Assembly (NCBI RefSeq): GCF_004362145.1
Contig: NZ_SNXC01000009.1
Span: 186,001-250,000 of the forward strand
DNA length: 64,000 nt
Origin: Marinomonas balearica
GTDB lineage: Bacteria > Pseudomonadota > Gammaproteobacteria > Pseudomonadales > Marinomonadaceae
Direction of reading: 5' to 3'
Every line of letters starts with the position of its first letter. The first letter of the stretch is position 1. Shown in pieces: positions 1 through 9,388 of the stretch. Both the position numbers and the translations under genes were made by a program. The notes beneath the pieces were generated by a model, which worked only from the letters and a program-made list of their open reading frames with translations, had not been told where the DNA came from and made no database searches.

Positions 1-66
1 TTTTATAAGTATGTTCTTACTAAGGGGCACAAAATTGACCTTTAGTTGTGATCAGAGGGTAAATGT

Positions 67-1950
67 ATGTTTTCTAATGTCAGCTTTCGAGTAAAGCTTT
101 TAACGTTACTGCTCACTGCTATTTTTGGCTTTGCGATTGTAACTGGCGTCGCCTTCAAAGGCCTTAACGAGCAAGATGCCTCATCGGTTCGTTTTGATAC
201 GTTAACCGAAGTCGATAAAAACTTATCGTCGCTGGTTATTTCCATCATGAAAGAGTCTGAAGCACTTAATCGTGTGGACGATCAATCTTACGCGGAGTTT
301 CTAGATCGCCAACAAGACAACTATAACCACTTTAGCGCCATGTTAGCGGATGACGTGAGTGTGTTGGTTGACCCAGCAGCTCAGGGTCATTTACGAGAAG
401 TCGCTGCTGAATTTAAACGTTATAACGATTTGATGAGGCAATTGTTAGAGAGCAAACATAAAGTAGGCTTTACTGGTTCGACTGGGTTGCGTGGCGAAGT
501 CAAATTATTGGGCGAAGCTCTTTTCGCAAAAGTCTCGCGCTTAAGTCTTATGAAGCAAGCTTTCTCTCCAGTCCGTGAAGCGGAAAAGGTCTATATTTTT
601 GAGCCAACTAAAGAGAACAAAGAAGCCTTTTATGCGGCGTATAGTGCTTTCTCGGAAAGTGTGAAGAAGTACAATTTAGAGGACCGCTTCTCCGAGGCGA
701 TGACACCTTACTTAGCGGGTCTATCCGTATTTGATGACGCCACAAAGCAGTATGGCGAGTTGCAGAGTCAATTTACAAGTGTGAGTGAATCCTTGAGCAG
801 TGTGCATCAATCTGCTTCCGCTTTTATACAAAGCTTGGTATCTAGCGCCAGAAACGATGCTCAAGACAGTGCTGCGCAAGCGAAAGTCAGCCTTTTAGCC
901 GTTAGTATTATTGTGGCTGTGGTTGCAGCACTGATGATGTTGGGCATTGGTCGCAGTGTAAATAATATGCTAAGCCAAATTATTAAAGACCTTGGCAAAA
1001 TTAAAGAAGGGGATTTAACCGCCCAACTTGCCGTGAACAAAGCGCGAGGAGATGATTTTGATCAGCTCTGCGGCTCTGTTAATGAAATGACCGAGGGCTT
1101 AGGGAGCGTAATTGGCGATGTCATTTCAACGACTCAGGATGTAAATGACAAAGTCACGGAGTTAAACTCAGCGGTATCGAGTATTACAAAAAGTAATCTT
1201 TCAGTGAGTCAGCAAACAATCGAGCTGGCGTCATCTACGCAGCATATTTCGGCGACGATCTCTGATATTTCTGCAACGACCAGCGATTTGAGTACACAAT
1301 CCAACAATACTTACGACTCAGCGAAACAAGGAGCGGAAACCATCAATGATGCGCTTTCAAACCTTACTAATGCCATTGATATTGTCAACCAAACCAGTCT
1401 TAAACTGAATGAATTGGGTGTTCTATCTAAGGACATTGATGGTGTTATTGCAATGATTAACGATCTTGCCAATCAAACCAATTTATTGGCTTTGAATGCT
1501 GCCATTGAGGCCGCACGTGCGGGTGAGGCTGGTCGCGGTTTTTCTGTTGTCGCGGATGAGGTTCGGTCCCTAGCGGAAAAAACCGTAGAGGCAACATCTT
1601 CGATTACAGGGATTGTGAGTACTATCCAATCCTCGACAGAAGAAGCGATATCGACCATGAGCAGTGGCCAGGAGAGCCTAAAAGCCATCGAACAATTGGG
1701 TGAAAACGCAGGCTTGGCGATTCGTGAAATAGAGCAAAATGCGCAAATGAGTTCCACAACATCGAATGACATGGCGCAGGCAGTGAAAGACATTTCTCAA
1801 ACCGTGGTTCATATGAATGAAGAAATGGACAATGTTGCGCAGTTGCTCAAGAAGGATCATGAATTTATTTCCAGTATTGGCAGCAATGCTGGCGATATTT
1901 ACGAGAAAGTTCATTATCTCGACAGTAAAACGAGAACGTTTACTATATAG
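67..1950 (+). CDS. Methyl-accepting chemotaxis protein (transmembrane chemoreceptor)
   Basis: This is a membrane chemoreceptor that signals to CheA/CheW. Residues about 8-30 form the first membrane helix, followed by a periplasmic sensor region to about 270 that is rich in predicted helix and fits a four-helix-bundle sensor. A second membrane helix spans about 273-296, then a HAMP linker and a long coiled-coil signalling domain. The conserved hairpin tip is visible ([19 protein letters not shown], about residues 470-490). The C-terminus ends in RTFTI with no NWETF-type CheR tether. AGAGGG lies about 8 bases before the ATG. The gene stands alone, convergent with gsk. The ligand cannot be read from the sequence. 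Confidence 0.93.
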   Translation: MFSNVSFRVKLLTLLLTAIFGFAIVTGVAFKGLNEQDASSVRFDTLTEVDKNLSSLVISIMKESEALNRVDDQSYAEFLDRQQDNYNHFSAMLADDVSVLVDPAAQGHLREVAAEFKRYNDLMRQLLESKHKVGFTGSTGLRGEVKLLGEALFAKVSRLSLMKQAFSPVREAEKVYIFEPTKENKEAFYAAYSAFSESVKKYNLEDRFSEAMTPYLAGLSVFDDATKQYGELQSQFTSVSESLSSVHQSASAFIQSLVSSARNDAQDSAAQAKVSLLAVSIIVAVVAALMMLGIGRSVNNMLSQIIKDLGKIKEGDLTAQLAVNKARGDDFDQLCGSVNEMTEGLGSVIGDVISTTQDVNDKVTELNSAVSSITKSNLSVSQQTIELASSTQHISATISDISATTSDLSTQSNNTYDSAKQGAETINDALSNLTNAIDIVNQTSLKLNELGVLSKDIDGVIAMINDLANQTNLLALNAAIEAARAGEAGRGFSVVADEVRSLAEKTVEATSSITGIVSTIQSSTEEAISTMSSGQESLKAIEQLGENAGLAIREIEQNAQMSSTTSNDMAQAVKDISQTVVHMNEEMDNVAQLLKKDHEFISSIGSNAGDIYEKVHYLDSKTRTFTI

Positions 1951-1975
1951 AGAGCGTTTCTATTAGATTATTCTT

Positions 1976-2012
1976 CAATAACAAGCGCGATCTTGATCAG
2001 CGCTTGTTATTG
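1976..2012. terminator. Convergent hairpin between MCP and gsk genes
   Basis: A perfect 13-base inverted repeat (CAATAACAAGCGC and its complement) encloses an 11-base loop. It lies between the stop codons of two convergent genes, so it probably acts as a shared terminator. There is no strong U-tract on either side. Confidence 0.6.
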
Positions 2013-2051
2013 AAATACTGCCGTTCGAATAAACGAGTAAGAAACGAAAGT

Positions 2052-3350
2052 TTACCTTTCCCAATAAGCTTCTTCCAAGCTGTCTTCTCTTTCTGGTAAT
2101 CCTTTGCTTAGTCGCGGTGCGCTTTGCGCTAAAATCTCATAGCTGACGCGATTGGAGTATTTGCATATTTGAGCGAAAGACGAATAGGCAAGGAAAGGTG
2201 CCGCATGCTTACTGGAGCTTGGCACAGCTTGTTTGTGATAGTGGTTGGCTGAAATGTCGTGCAGCAATGCAGACAAAGCGCCATCACCAGCGCCATTGGT
2301 GTTTTTTATCTTCTCCGGCCCGCCCATATATGGGTCTATGTGAGAATAGACCTTGATGGAATTTTTGCACAGCTCACGTTTCATAGGTCGGCTAAATTCC
2401 CAACGATTGAAATCGACGATTTCACCGGATTTAATGGGGTTGTTGGTTTCTCTTTTGAGGTCGTTCTCGACGTGTCCGCAGAGATATAGGCCTTCTGGCC
2501 CATTTGTAAGAAGAACCATGTTAACGTCGTCCAGAATGGACTCTGCGGCTAACAACGGCTCCTTATGTCCTGTCAAAGCTTCGGCTTCTAGCTCATTCAT
2601 TGCCAAAACAGTTACGTATTCACGTATTAGCGTAAGCAGTTCGTCGCGATTGTCTTCAACGAGGTGTTGTGTTCCTAACGTGAGTACGACGGGCACATTG
2701 TGCTTTTTAGCATCTTGCAGAGCTTTTAACATGGCAGGCTTAATGGGTTTACCTTCATGTCGCAATGGGTAAGCACAAGTGACTAATGATGCAGCGCCGG
2801 CAATGATATCCTCAGGGATATGGTCTACATTAAGTTCATCCATATCACCGGGTGATATCGCAAATGTTCGTTCACCATCAGGTGTTACAAGCGTGACGCC
2901 TCGGCCAATATCTCCTGCAACGCCTTGCAAGTGGCTCATATTTACTTTGCTGCTGGTCGTGCAGACATAATGGTATTCCGGTGATCCTAATGTGATATTC
3001 GAGGACATAACACCTAGAAGTACTGATTTGTCGTCCGCAAGCACGGAATAATTATGGATAGTGTTAGCAATGGTGCCGCCAGCAAAGTGGTCAGAGATAC
3101 TGTTGTTTTTGATCAGTTCCGCGTAGATCTGTTGTGCAGTGCTGGCGTCAATCAGGTTAGATAATCCTTTTTTGATGCCAAACTTATCTAAAAATGCTTC
3201 GTCGATGTTTGCTACAAGATCAACAATGGTTTCATCTAGTCCGACAATATAGGTATCCTTATCAGGCCTGACCTCTGTAGAAGGTAAAACGGCTTTTTCT
3301 TGGGATACAGGGAAATAATGTTTGAGCTTTCGTCGGCCAGGAAATTTCAT
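2052..3350 (-). CDS. gsk: Inosine-guanosine kinase
   Basis: This purine-salvage enzyme phosphorylates inosine and guanosine to IMP and GMP with ATP in the cytoplasm. The 432-residue length and colinear similarity to E. coli Gsk are clear: the N-terminus MKFPGRRKLKHYFPV, the internal FAGGTIANTIHNYSVLADD block, the PfkB-family signature with catalytic Asp (NTNGAGDGALSALLHDI) and the C-terminus GLPEREDSLEEAYWER all match that family. It is monocistronic, convergent with the upstream chemoreceptor gene and divergent from the moeB-like gene. The ATG is preceded on its strand by a weak GGA-type ribosome site. Confidence 0.95.
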   Translation of the reverse strand: MKFPGRRKLKHYFPVSQEKAVLPSTEVRPDKDTYIVGLDETIVDLVANIDEAFLDKFGIKKGLSNLIDASTAQQIYAELIKNNSISDHFAGGTIANTIHNYSVLADDKSVLLGVMSSNITLGSPEYHYVCTTSSKVNMSHLQGVAGDIGRGVTLVTPDGERTFAISPGDMDELNVDHIPEDIIAGAASLVTCAYPLRHEGKPIKPAMLKALQDAKKHNVPVVLTLGTQHLVEDNRDELLTLIREYVTVLAMNELEAEALTGHKEPLLAAESILDDVNMVLLTNGPEGLYLCGHVENDLKRETNNPIKSGEIVDFNRWEFSRPMKRELCKNSIKVYSHIDPYMGGPEKIKNTNGAGDGALSALLHDISANHYHKQAVPSSSKHAAPFLAYSSFAQICKYSNRVSYEILAQSAPRLSKGLPEREDSLEEAYWER

Positions 3351-3459
3351 GTAGTGTGTCCGTCTAAATCATGCTTGTAAATTAAACTGCGGATAATATC
3401 AGAATTTTGACCTATCGGGCAGGAATAGACCCGTAGCGTCACTTAATTAGAGTGAGTAA

Positions 3460-4212
3460 ATGAACGAATCACAACTCAATCGGTACAGCCGCCAATTATT
3501 GCTTCCTAATTTTGATATCGAAGGTCAACTTAATCTTAGTAGCAAACATGCTTTAATTATAGGGGTTGGTGGGCTAGGGAACATCGCAGCAACCTATCTA
3601 GCTGGGGCGGGAGTGGGGAAGCTAACGCTGCTGGATGACGATACGATCGAGGAAAGCAACCTACCAAGGCAAGTCTTGTTTAATGAGCGGAATGTTGGCG
3701 AGAGCAAAGCAATGGCCGCTCAAGCATTGTTGCGTGAGAAAACATCCGAGGTCGACATTCAGGCCATTGAGAGTAAGTTGACAGAAGAAAACGCAGACGC
3801 CTTGCTTAGGAGCGTCGATGTTGTTTTAGATTGCACAGATAACTTTACAACGAGAAAGCTGCTGCACCGAGCATGTCACAGCAACAAGGTACCGTTAGTG
3901 AGCGGTGCAGCGATTCGTTGGGAAGGGCAAATTATTAGCTTTCGGTACGATACCAACTCAACGCCTTGTTACGAGTGCTTGTATTCCGAGCTGTCGGATC
4001 AAGCATTGAGTTGCAATGAAAATGGCATAATCGGCCCGGTAGTCGGGATGATAGGGGTAATGCAAGCGCTGGATGCATTGAAGCTCTTAAGCGCTAAGGG
4101 CGAGGTTGTACATGGCCGTTTGAAAATCTTTGATGGATTTTCTGGAAGTTGGCGTGAACTGACATTAACGCAAGATCCAGAATGTGCGCTTTGTACGCTT
4201 GAAAAATCATAG
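3460..4212 (+). CDS. moeB: MoeB/ThiF/HesA-family sulfur-carrier adenylyltransferase
   Basis: This E1-like enzyme adenylates the C-terminal glycine of a sulfur-carrier protein (MoaD in molybdopterin synthesis, or ThiS in thiamine synthesis). The nucleotide-binding motif GVGGLGNIAATYLAGAGVG is at about residues 36-54, followed by the LLDDDTIEESNLPRQ segment typical of the family. Zinc-binding cysteine pairs appear as CYEC (about 168-171) and CALC near the C-terminus, with a Cys in LSCNENG. At 250 residues it is the MoeB length, without a rhodanese domain. No moa, moe or thi genes are adjacent, so MoeB is preferred over ThiF only on length and overall likeness. Confidence 0.8.
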   Translation: MNESQLNRYSRQLLLPNFDIEGQLNLSSKHALIIGVGGLGNIAATYLAGAGVGKLTLLDDDTIEESNLPRQVLFNERNVGESKAMAAQALLREKTSEVDIQAIESKLTEENADALLRSVDVVLDCTDNFTTRKLLHRACHSNKVPLVSGAAIRWEGQIISFRYDTNSTPCYECLYSELSDQALSCNENGIIGPVVGMIGVMQALDALKLLSAKGEVVHGRLKIFDGFSGSWRELTLTQDPECALCTLEKS

Positions 4213-4314
4213 AGAGTCCCTATTTAAACAATTAATTAAATTCTCTAAGCATTTGGCGTTTTTTCCGTTATCATCTCGCCAAATGATATTAAAAGCTTTT
4301 TAAGGAGCGCTTAA

Positions 4315-5268
<954 letters not shown>

Positions 5269-5290
5269 TCTGTAACGCATTACAGAACGA

Positions 5291-5318
5291 AAAAAGCCGA
5301 TCAAATGATCGGCTTTTT
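5291..5318. terminator. Bidirectional intrinsic terminator after trxB
   Basis: A perfect 13-base stem (AAAAAGCCGATCA and its complement) with a 2-base centre ends in a T-run on the plus strand and an A-run at its left edge. It can therefore terminate both trxB and the convergent ppa gene. Confidence 0.9.
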
Positions 5319-5352
5319 TGTAGCTAATATTGTTGCAAGTTAAATCGCTGAA

Positions 5353-5883
5353 TTATTGAGCGTTGTACGCTTCAACACCTTCAACAAGTGCTTTGCGCGC
5401 TTCGTCAGCATTCGCCCAGCCGTCAACTTTAACCCACTTACCTTTTTCAAGTGTTTTGTAGTTTTCGAAGAAGTGTTCGATTTGATCACGTAGAAGCTGA
5501 GGAATGTCTTCAACGTCTTGGACGTTGCCGTATTCCTTGCTAAGTTTTTCGTGAGGTACTGCAACAAGTTTTGCATCTACGCCAGCTTCGTCTGACATGT
5601 TTAACACGCCAACAGGACGACAACGAATAACAGAACCCGCTACAACTGGGTATGGCGTGATAACCAATACATCAACTGGGTCGCCATCGTCTGCTAACGT
5701 ATTGTTAACATAACCGTAGTTTGCAGGGTAAAACATCGGAGCCGTCATGAAACGGTCAACGATCAAAGCATCCATATCTTTGTCTACTTCGTATTTAACT
5801 GGGTTCGCCTCAGCAGGGATTTCGATGATTACGTTGATGTCATTTGGCACATCGCGGCCAGCAGGAATGTCTTTAAAGCTCAT
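5353..5883 (-). CDS. ppa: Inorganic pyrophosphatase, family I
   Basis: This enzyme hydrolyses pyrophosphate to phosphate and pulls biosynthetic reactions forward. The 176-residue protein contains the family I signature DGDPVDVLV and the metal-binding acidic cluster, plus conserved [17 protein letters not shown] and [10 protein letters not shown] segments. The start at 5883 is chosen because GGAAG lies 6 bases upstream on the minus strand and the product begins MSFKDIPAG as in relatives. A 63-base in-frame extension to 5946 has no such support. It is convergent with trxB. Confidence 0.96.
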   Translation of the reverse strand: MSFKDIPAGRDVPNDINVIIEIPAEANPVKYEVDKDMDALIVDRFMTAPMFYPANYGYVNNTLADDGDPVDVLVITPYPVVAGSVIRCRPVGVLNMSDEAGVDAKLVAVPHEKLSKEYGNVQDVEDIPQLLRDQIEHFFENYKTLEKGKWVKVDGWANADEARKALVEGVEAYNAQ

Positions 5884-6160
5884 TGTAAGTCTTCCAATGG
5901 TGTTATAAATGCCGAGCATTATAGGAGCTGATAAGTCTTCGAACAAGTGCTGTTGCGTCTAAATAAGACTAGAGTATGAGGTTTTCGTCTGCGTCGGTAA
6001 AAGTGATGCTTTAGCGATTCTGACGTCAAAAAAGTGAATAATCATAAAAAATAACATAAAAAGTTAAGAAATATTGGGGTTCTTGCGCTATAAGTTATTG
6101 CTTTCTTTCTAGATTTAGCTAATCTTAGCAAAGTGATCAAATTCTAGTCGAGAGGACGAG

Positions 6161-6466
6161 ATGACGAAATCTGAGCTGATAGAAATATTGATCGATCAGC
6201 AATCTCATTTGCCTGTGAAAGATGTGGAGCTAGCAATCAAAGCGGTTCTAGATCATATGTCTGAATCTTTAGCAAATGGTGAGCGCATCGAGATTCGCGG
6301 CTTTGGTAGTTTCTCATTGCACTATCGAGCACCAAGAGTAGGCCGTAACCCAAAAACGGGCGATTCTGTGGAACTTACCGCAAAATATGTTCCACACTTC
6401 AAGCCTGGGAAAGAACTGCGAGAACTTGTAAATCTAGATGATTTAGCTCATCAAGAGCTTAATTAA
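6161..6466 (+). CDS. ihfB: Integration host factor, beta subunit
   Basis: IhfB pairs with IhfA to bind and sharply bend DNA in replication, recombination and sigma-54 transcription. The 101-residue protein starts [11 protein letters not shown] and carries the DNA-binding arm [24 protein letters not shown], with the minor-groove-intercalating proline in the RNPKTG loop. GAGAGGA lies 7 bases upstream of the ATG. In many gammaproteobacteria rpsA precedes ihfB. Here the upstream neighbour is the oppositely oriented ppa, so ihfB probably has its own promoter in the AT-rich 277-base gap. Confidence 0.96.
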   Translation: MTKSELIEILIDQQSHLPVKDVELAIKAVLDHMSESLANGERIEIRGFGSFSLHYRAPRVGRNPKTGDSVELTAKYVPHFKPGKELRELVNLDDLAHQELN

Positions 6467-6538
6467 TGTGTAAGCGTACTCGAAATTTACACCAGACAAC
6501 GGCATAATGTAGCGACAGTATTTTTTGGTGGGGACATT

Positions 6539-6862
6539 ATGTTGAAATGGCTTAAACGTGTGCTTTTAGCGGCGTTGCTTATTATATTTCTAGTTGTCGG
6601 TGTGTTTTTCTCTATTCGCAATCCACAATTAATTACTTTGGACTTGGTCATTTGGCATGCCCCTGAACTCAGTATAGCCCTTTACCTAATCTTAGCGTTT
6701 GCTGCGGGTGCTGCTGTCACTTTATTGGCCAGCTCTGTCACGCTTATACGTTCTGATCGACAAATTAAACTCCTATCCAAAAAACTTGAAAAAAACAGGT
6801 CTGAGTTGGATTCTCTCCGTAAAGCCTCTCTTACGAAAGAGCTTGCTGAAAGCAAGGAGTAA
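6539..6862 (+). CDS. lapA: LapA, inner-membrane lipopolysaccharide assembly protein (DUF1049)
   Basis: LapA is a small inner-membrane partner of LapB in controlling LpxC turnover and LPS synthesis. The 107-residue protein has two membrane helices (about residues 5-24 and 44-66) followed by a charged, probably coiled-coil cytoplasmic tail. The short RNPQLITLDLV segment between the helices is typical of the family. GGTGGGGA precedes the ATG. Only 6 bases separate its stop from lapB, so the two are co-transcribed. Confidence 0.88.
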   Translation: MLKWLKRVLLAALLIIFLVVGVFFSIRNPQLITLDLVIWHAPELSIALYLILAFAAGAAVTLLASSVTLIRSDRQIKLLSKKLEKNRSELDSLRKASLTKELAESKE

Positions 6863-6868
6863 AGACAC

Positions 6869-8041
6869 TTGACCGAGTTGGGGTTGTTTTTTGTTCTTTT
6901 TGTTGCGCTCTTTTTAGGGTGGGCAATGGGGCGACGTGGATCTGAGAAAACGTCCAAAAAAGAACTTAAAACCATCTCATCTGATTACTTTCGAGGCTTA
7001 AACCATTTATTAAATGGGCAACAATCCGAAGCCATCGATGCCTTTGTAGATTCGCTTGAAGTAAATTCTGAAACCTTCGATATCCACCTGACACTCGGGA
7101 ACCTGTTTAGGAAGAAAGGTGAAATCGAAAAAGCCATCAACGTTCACCAAAACTTGCTTGCTCGCCCAGATATAGGCGATCGAGAAATGCGCCTTGTGCA
7201 ATTAGAGTTGGCAAGCGATTTTATGTCGGCGGGCTTACTTGATCGAGCCGAGCGATTATTGCTGAACATTGCCGCCAGAAAAACAGAGTTTCAAACGCAG
7301 ATTCTGACGTTGCTTATTGACTTGTACGAGTTTGAGCAAAGCTGGGAGAAGGCCATTAGCATCAGCGCCCAGTTGCAAAAAGCAAATCCATCGGCAAAAG
7401 AAGCAAAGCGTTTAGCGCACTTTCATTGTGAGCTTGCTCAAGCACAAATGAAGAACGAGCAATGGAAACCGGCGTTTTCGCATTTCAGAGATGCATTAAA
7501 CGCTGATCCTAAATGCGTACGTGCGAGCGTCGGGATGGCCGATGTATTATGTGAACAAAGGCGATATCGTGACGCAATCAAAGAGCTAAAAAATGTGGCA
7601 GAGCAAGATGCCGATTTTATTCCGGTTATATTGCCCCAGTTAAAAGAAGCGTATCAAAAAATTTGGTCTGGTAGCGGTTATCATCAATTTCTGGTGGATC
7701 AAAATAAAGCGCACGCATCTGCGTCGATCATCCTTGCACTGACGAAACATTACGCACAAGACGATAGGCGTTTTGCAGAGCAGTTTTTAATAGAACAACT
7801 TCGAACACACCCAACTATTAAAGGGTTTAAAGAGCTTATTCAAATGCAACTCTCTGAAAGTCAGGGAGTAAACGAGCAGCATTTGAATGTCCTTTTTGAG
7901 CTGATTGATCAGCTAACAAAAGCGAAACATAAATTCCAGTGTCGTCAGTGTGGCTTCTCTGGGCATCAATTACACTGGCAATGCCCTAGCTGTAAAAGTT
8001 GGGGATCAGTGAAACCTATACATGGTCTTGAAGGCGAATAA
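6869..8041 (+). CDS. lapB: LapB, tetratricopeptide regulator of LPS synthesis
   Basis: LapB is an inner-membrane-anchored TPR protein that couples FtsH-dependent degradation of LpxC to LPS transport. The 390-residue protein has an N-terminal membrane helix ending in MGRR, several TPR-like repeats (for example FDIHLTLGNLFRKKGEIEKAI), and a C-terminal rubredoxin-type metal site with two CxxC pairs (CRQC and CPSC) followed by KPIHGLEG, as in E. coli LapB. The start codon is TTG at 6869, placed by the AAGGAG that overlaps the end of lapA. Its 3' end leads directly into pyrF, as in E. coli. Confidence 0.93.
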   Translation: MTELGLFFVLFVALFLGWAMGRRGSEKTSKKELKTISSDYFRGLNHLLNGQQSEAIDAFVDSLEVNSETFDIHLTLGNLFRKKGEIEKAINVHQNLLARPDIGDREMRLVQLELASDFMSAGLLDRAERLLLNIAARKTEFQTQILTLLIDLYEFEQSWEKAISISAQLQKANPSAKEAKRLAHFHCELAQAQMKNEQWKPAFSHFRDALNADPKCVRASVGMADVLCEQRRYRDAIKELKNVAEQDADFIPVILPQLKEAYQKIWSGSGYHQFLVDQNKAHASASIILALTKHYAQDDRRFAEQFLIEQLRTHPTIKGFKELIQMQLSESQGVNEQHLNVLFELIDQLTKAKHKFQCRQCGFSGHQLHWQCPSCKSWGSVKPIHGLEGE

Positions 8042-8075
8042 TCTCAAGGCGAAATTGAAAGAAAGAGGAATACGA

Positions 8076-8780
8076 ATGACCTGCCAATCCCCAATTGTGG
8101 TGGCTTTAGATTTTCCAACACCTGCTCAAGCAATCGATATGGCGAAACGCTTAGATCCAGCCCTTTGTCGAGTAAAGGTCGGGAAAGAATTATTTACTAA
8201 AGCAGGTCCTGCAATTTTAGATGAATTGCATGCATTAGGGTTTGATATCTTTTTGGATCTTAAATTCCATGATATCCCTAATACGGTTGCAAACGCGGTG
8301 TCTGTTGCGGCCAAAGCGGGTGTTTGGATGGTGAATGTTCATGCATCTGGCGGTCGTCGTATGATGGAAGCTTCCGCAAATGCGCTGGCTAACATCCAAG
8401 ATCACAATACCTTACTGATTGCTGTAACGGTATTGACGAGTATGGACCAGACGGACTTGCAAGAAATTGGTATCGACTTGTCTCCAAGAGATCATGTGTT
8501 GCGTCTGGCGACATTAGCAAAATCATCTGGCATGGACGGGGTAGTCTGCTCTGCGCAAGAGTCTCAAATGTTGTCATCAGAACTCGGTAAAGATTTTGTT
8601 TTGGTAACTCCGGGTATTCGCCCTGTTGGTTCAGATCAAGGCGATCAAAAACGTATCTTAACACCCGCAGAAGCCATGGCTGCCGGAAGTCATTATTTGG
8701 TGATGGGTCGTCCTATTACTCAAGCCGCCGACCCCATTGCGGTTTTGATGCAGACAAATAAAGATCTTGGTGTTGCATAG
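8076..8780 (+). CDS. pyrF: Orotidine 5'-phosphate decarboxylase
   Basis: PyrF performs the last step of de novo UMP synthesis, decarboxylating OMP. The 234-residue protein shows the catalytic LDLKFHDIPNTV segment (Lys and Asp charge network) and the phosphate-binding GIRP and GRPI motifs near the C-terminus. The start at 8076 is preferred because GAAAGAGGA lies 6 bases upstream and the product MTCQSPIVVALDFPT has normal length. A longer reading frame from 8022 overlaps lapB and has no ribosome site. It is the last gene of the lapA-lapB-pyrF operon. Confidence 0.96.
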   Translation: MTCQSPIVVALDFPTPAQAIDMAKRLDPALCRVKVGKELFTKAGPAILDELHALGFDIFLDLKFHDIPNTVANAVSVAAKAGVWMVNVHASGGRRMMEASANALANIQDHNTLLIAVTVLTSMDQTDLQEIGIDLSPRDHVLRLATLAKSSGMDGVVCSAQESQMLSSELGKDFVLVTPGIRPVGSDQGDQKRILTPAEAMAAGSHYLVMGRPITQAADPIAVLMQTNKDLGVA

Positions 8781-8845
8781 AACGTTATCGTTTACTCTTT
8801 CGTGATAAGCGGTTGAGTTAAATAAGCAATCGAGATAATCTACTT

Positions 8846-8872
8846 AGCCGACTCAGAAGAGTCGGCTTTTTT
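8846..8872 (+). terminator. Intrinsic terminator of the lapAB-pyrF operon
   Basis: A perfect 9-base stem (AGCCGACTC and its complement) with loop AGAA is followed directly by a T-run. Confidence 0.9.
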
Positions 8873-9003
8873 GTTTCGTAATGCAGTTAATGGATTAGGC
8901 AGACAATGCCTGTCATTGACCTCAACCGAAATTGAGAAAGGAATGTAAGAAAGTTTTACTGTGAAACCATGAAGGTTTCAATTTCAGATAAGGAAATCGA
9001 ATT

Positions 9004-9309
9004 ATGTTTGTTAACGCTATTCAACTATGGGCACGTACGGCTGCCTTTGTATCTATCTTGTTCTCTTTACTGTGCTTTTCTACCGTCAGTTTAGCGGCAA
9101 CTCCCTTAAACATTAATGTTGCGACTGCCGATGAACTTGCACTTGTATTAAAAGGCGTAGGAAAGTCGAAAGCACAAGCGATTGTAAATTACCGCAATGC
9201 ACACGGTTCGTTTGCGAGTATTGATGATCTAGTAAACGTAAAAGGCATTGGTACTTCATTGCTTGAGAAAAACCGAAACGTTATTCGCGTCGCGAAAGAA
9301 ACAGACTAG
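9004..9309 (+). CDS. ComEA-like helix-hairpin-helix protein, exported
   Basis: This is a small DNA-binding competence-type protein, 101 residues long. A signal peptide or membrane anchor spans about residues 10-31, with a cleavage-like site after SLAA. It is followed by LNINVATADEL and two helix-hairpin-helix motifs (LKGVGKSKAQAIVNYR and LVNVKGIGTSLLEKN). Homologues bind incoming DNA in the periplasm during transformation, but short standalone ComEA proteins are also widespread without proven function. No other competence gene is nearby. AAGGAA lies upstream of the ATG. Confidence 0.88.
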   Translation: MFVNAIQLWARTAAFVSILFSLLCFSTVSLAATPLNINVATADELALVLKGVGKSKAQAIVNYRNAHGSFASIDDLVNVKGIGTSLLEKNRNVIRVAKETD

Positions 9310-9315
9310 CCATTA

Positions 9316-9366
9316 AACATCGGGGAGGTGACAACGCTATTTGTTGCTTCCCCAATGTTATCTTTT
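9316..9366. terminator. Hairpin terminator between comEA-like and sulP genes
   Basis: AACAT-C-GGGGA pairs with TCCCC-A-ATGTT across an inner stem with one bulged position, and the hairpin is followed by a T-rich run. It sits between two convergent genes. Confidence 0.65.
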
Positions 9367-9388
9367 CTTTTGTGGTTTTGTTTACCCA

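Noticed and set aside
1473..1793. Long minus-strand frame inside the first chemoreceptor gene
   Set aside because: It is the antisense shadow of the conserved signalling domain, and has no ribosome site or protein likeness.
5884..5946. Longer ppa reading frame with 21 extra residues
   Set aside because: The pyrophosphatase family begins at MSFKDIPAG and a ribosome site lies just before that codon.
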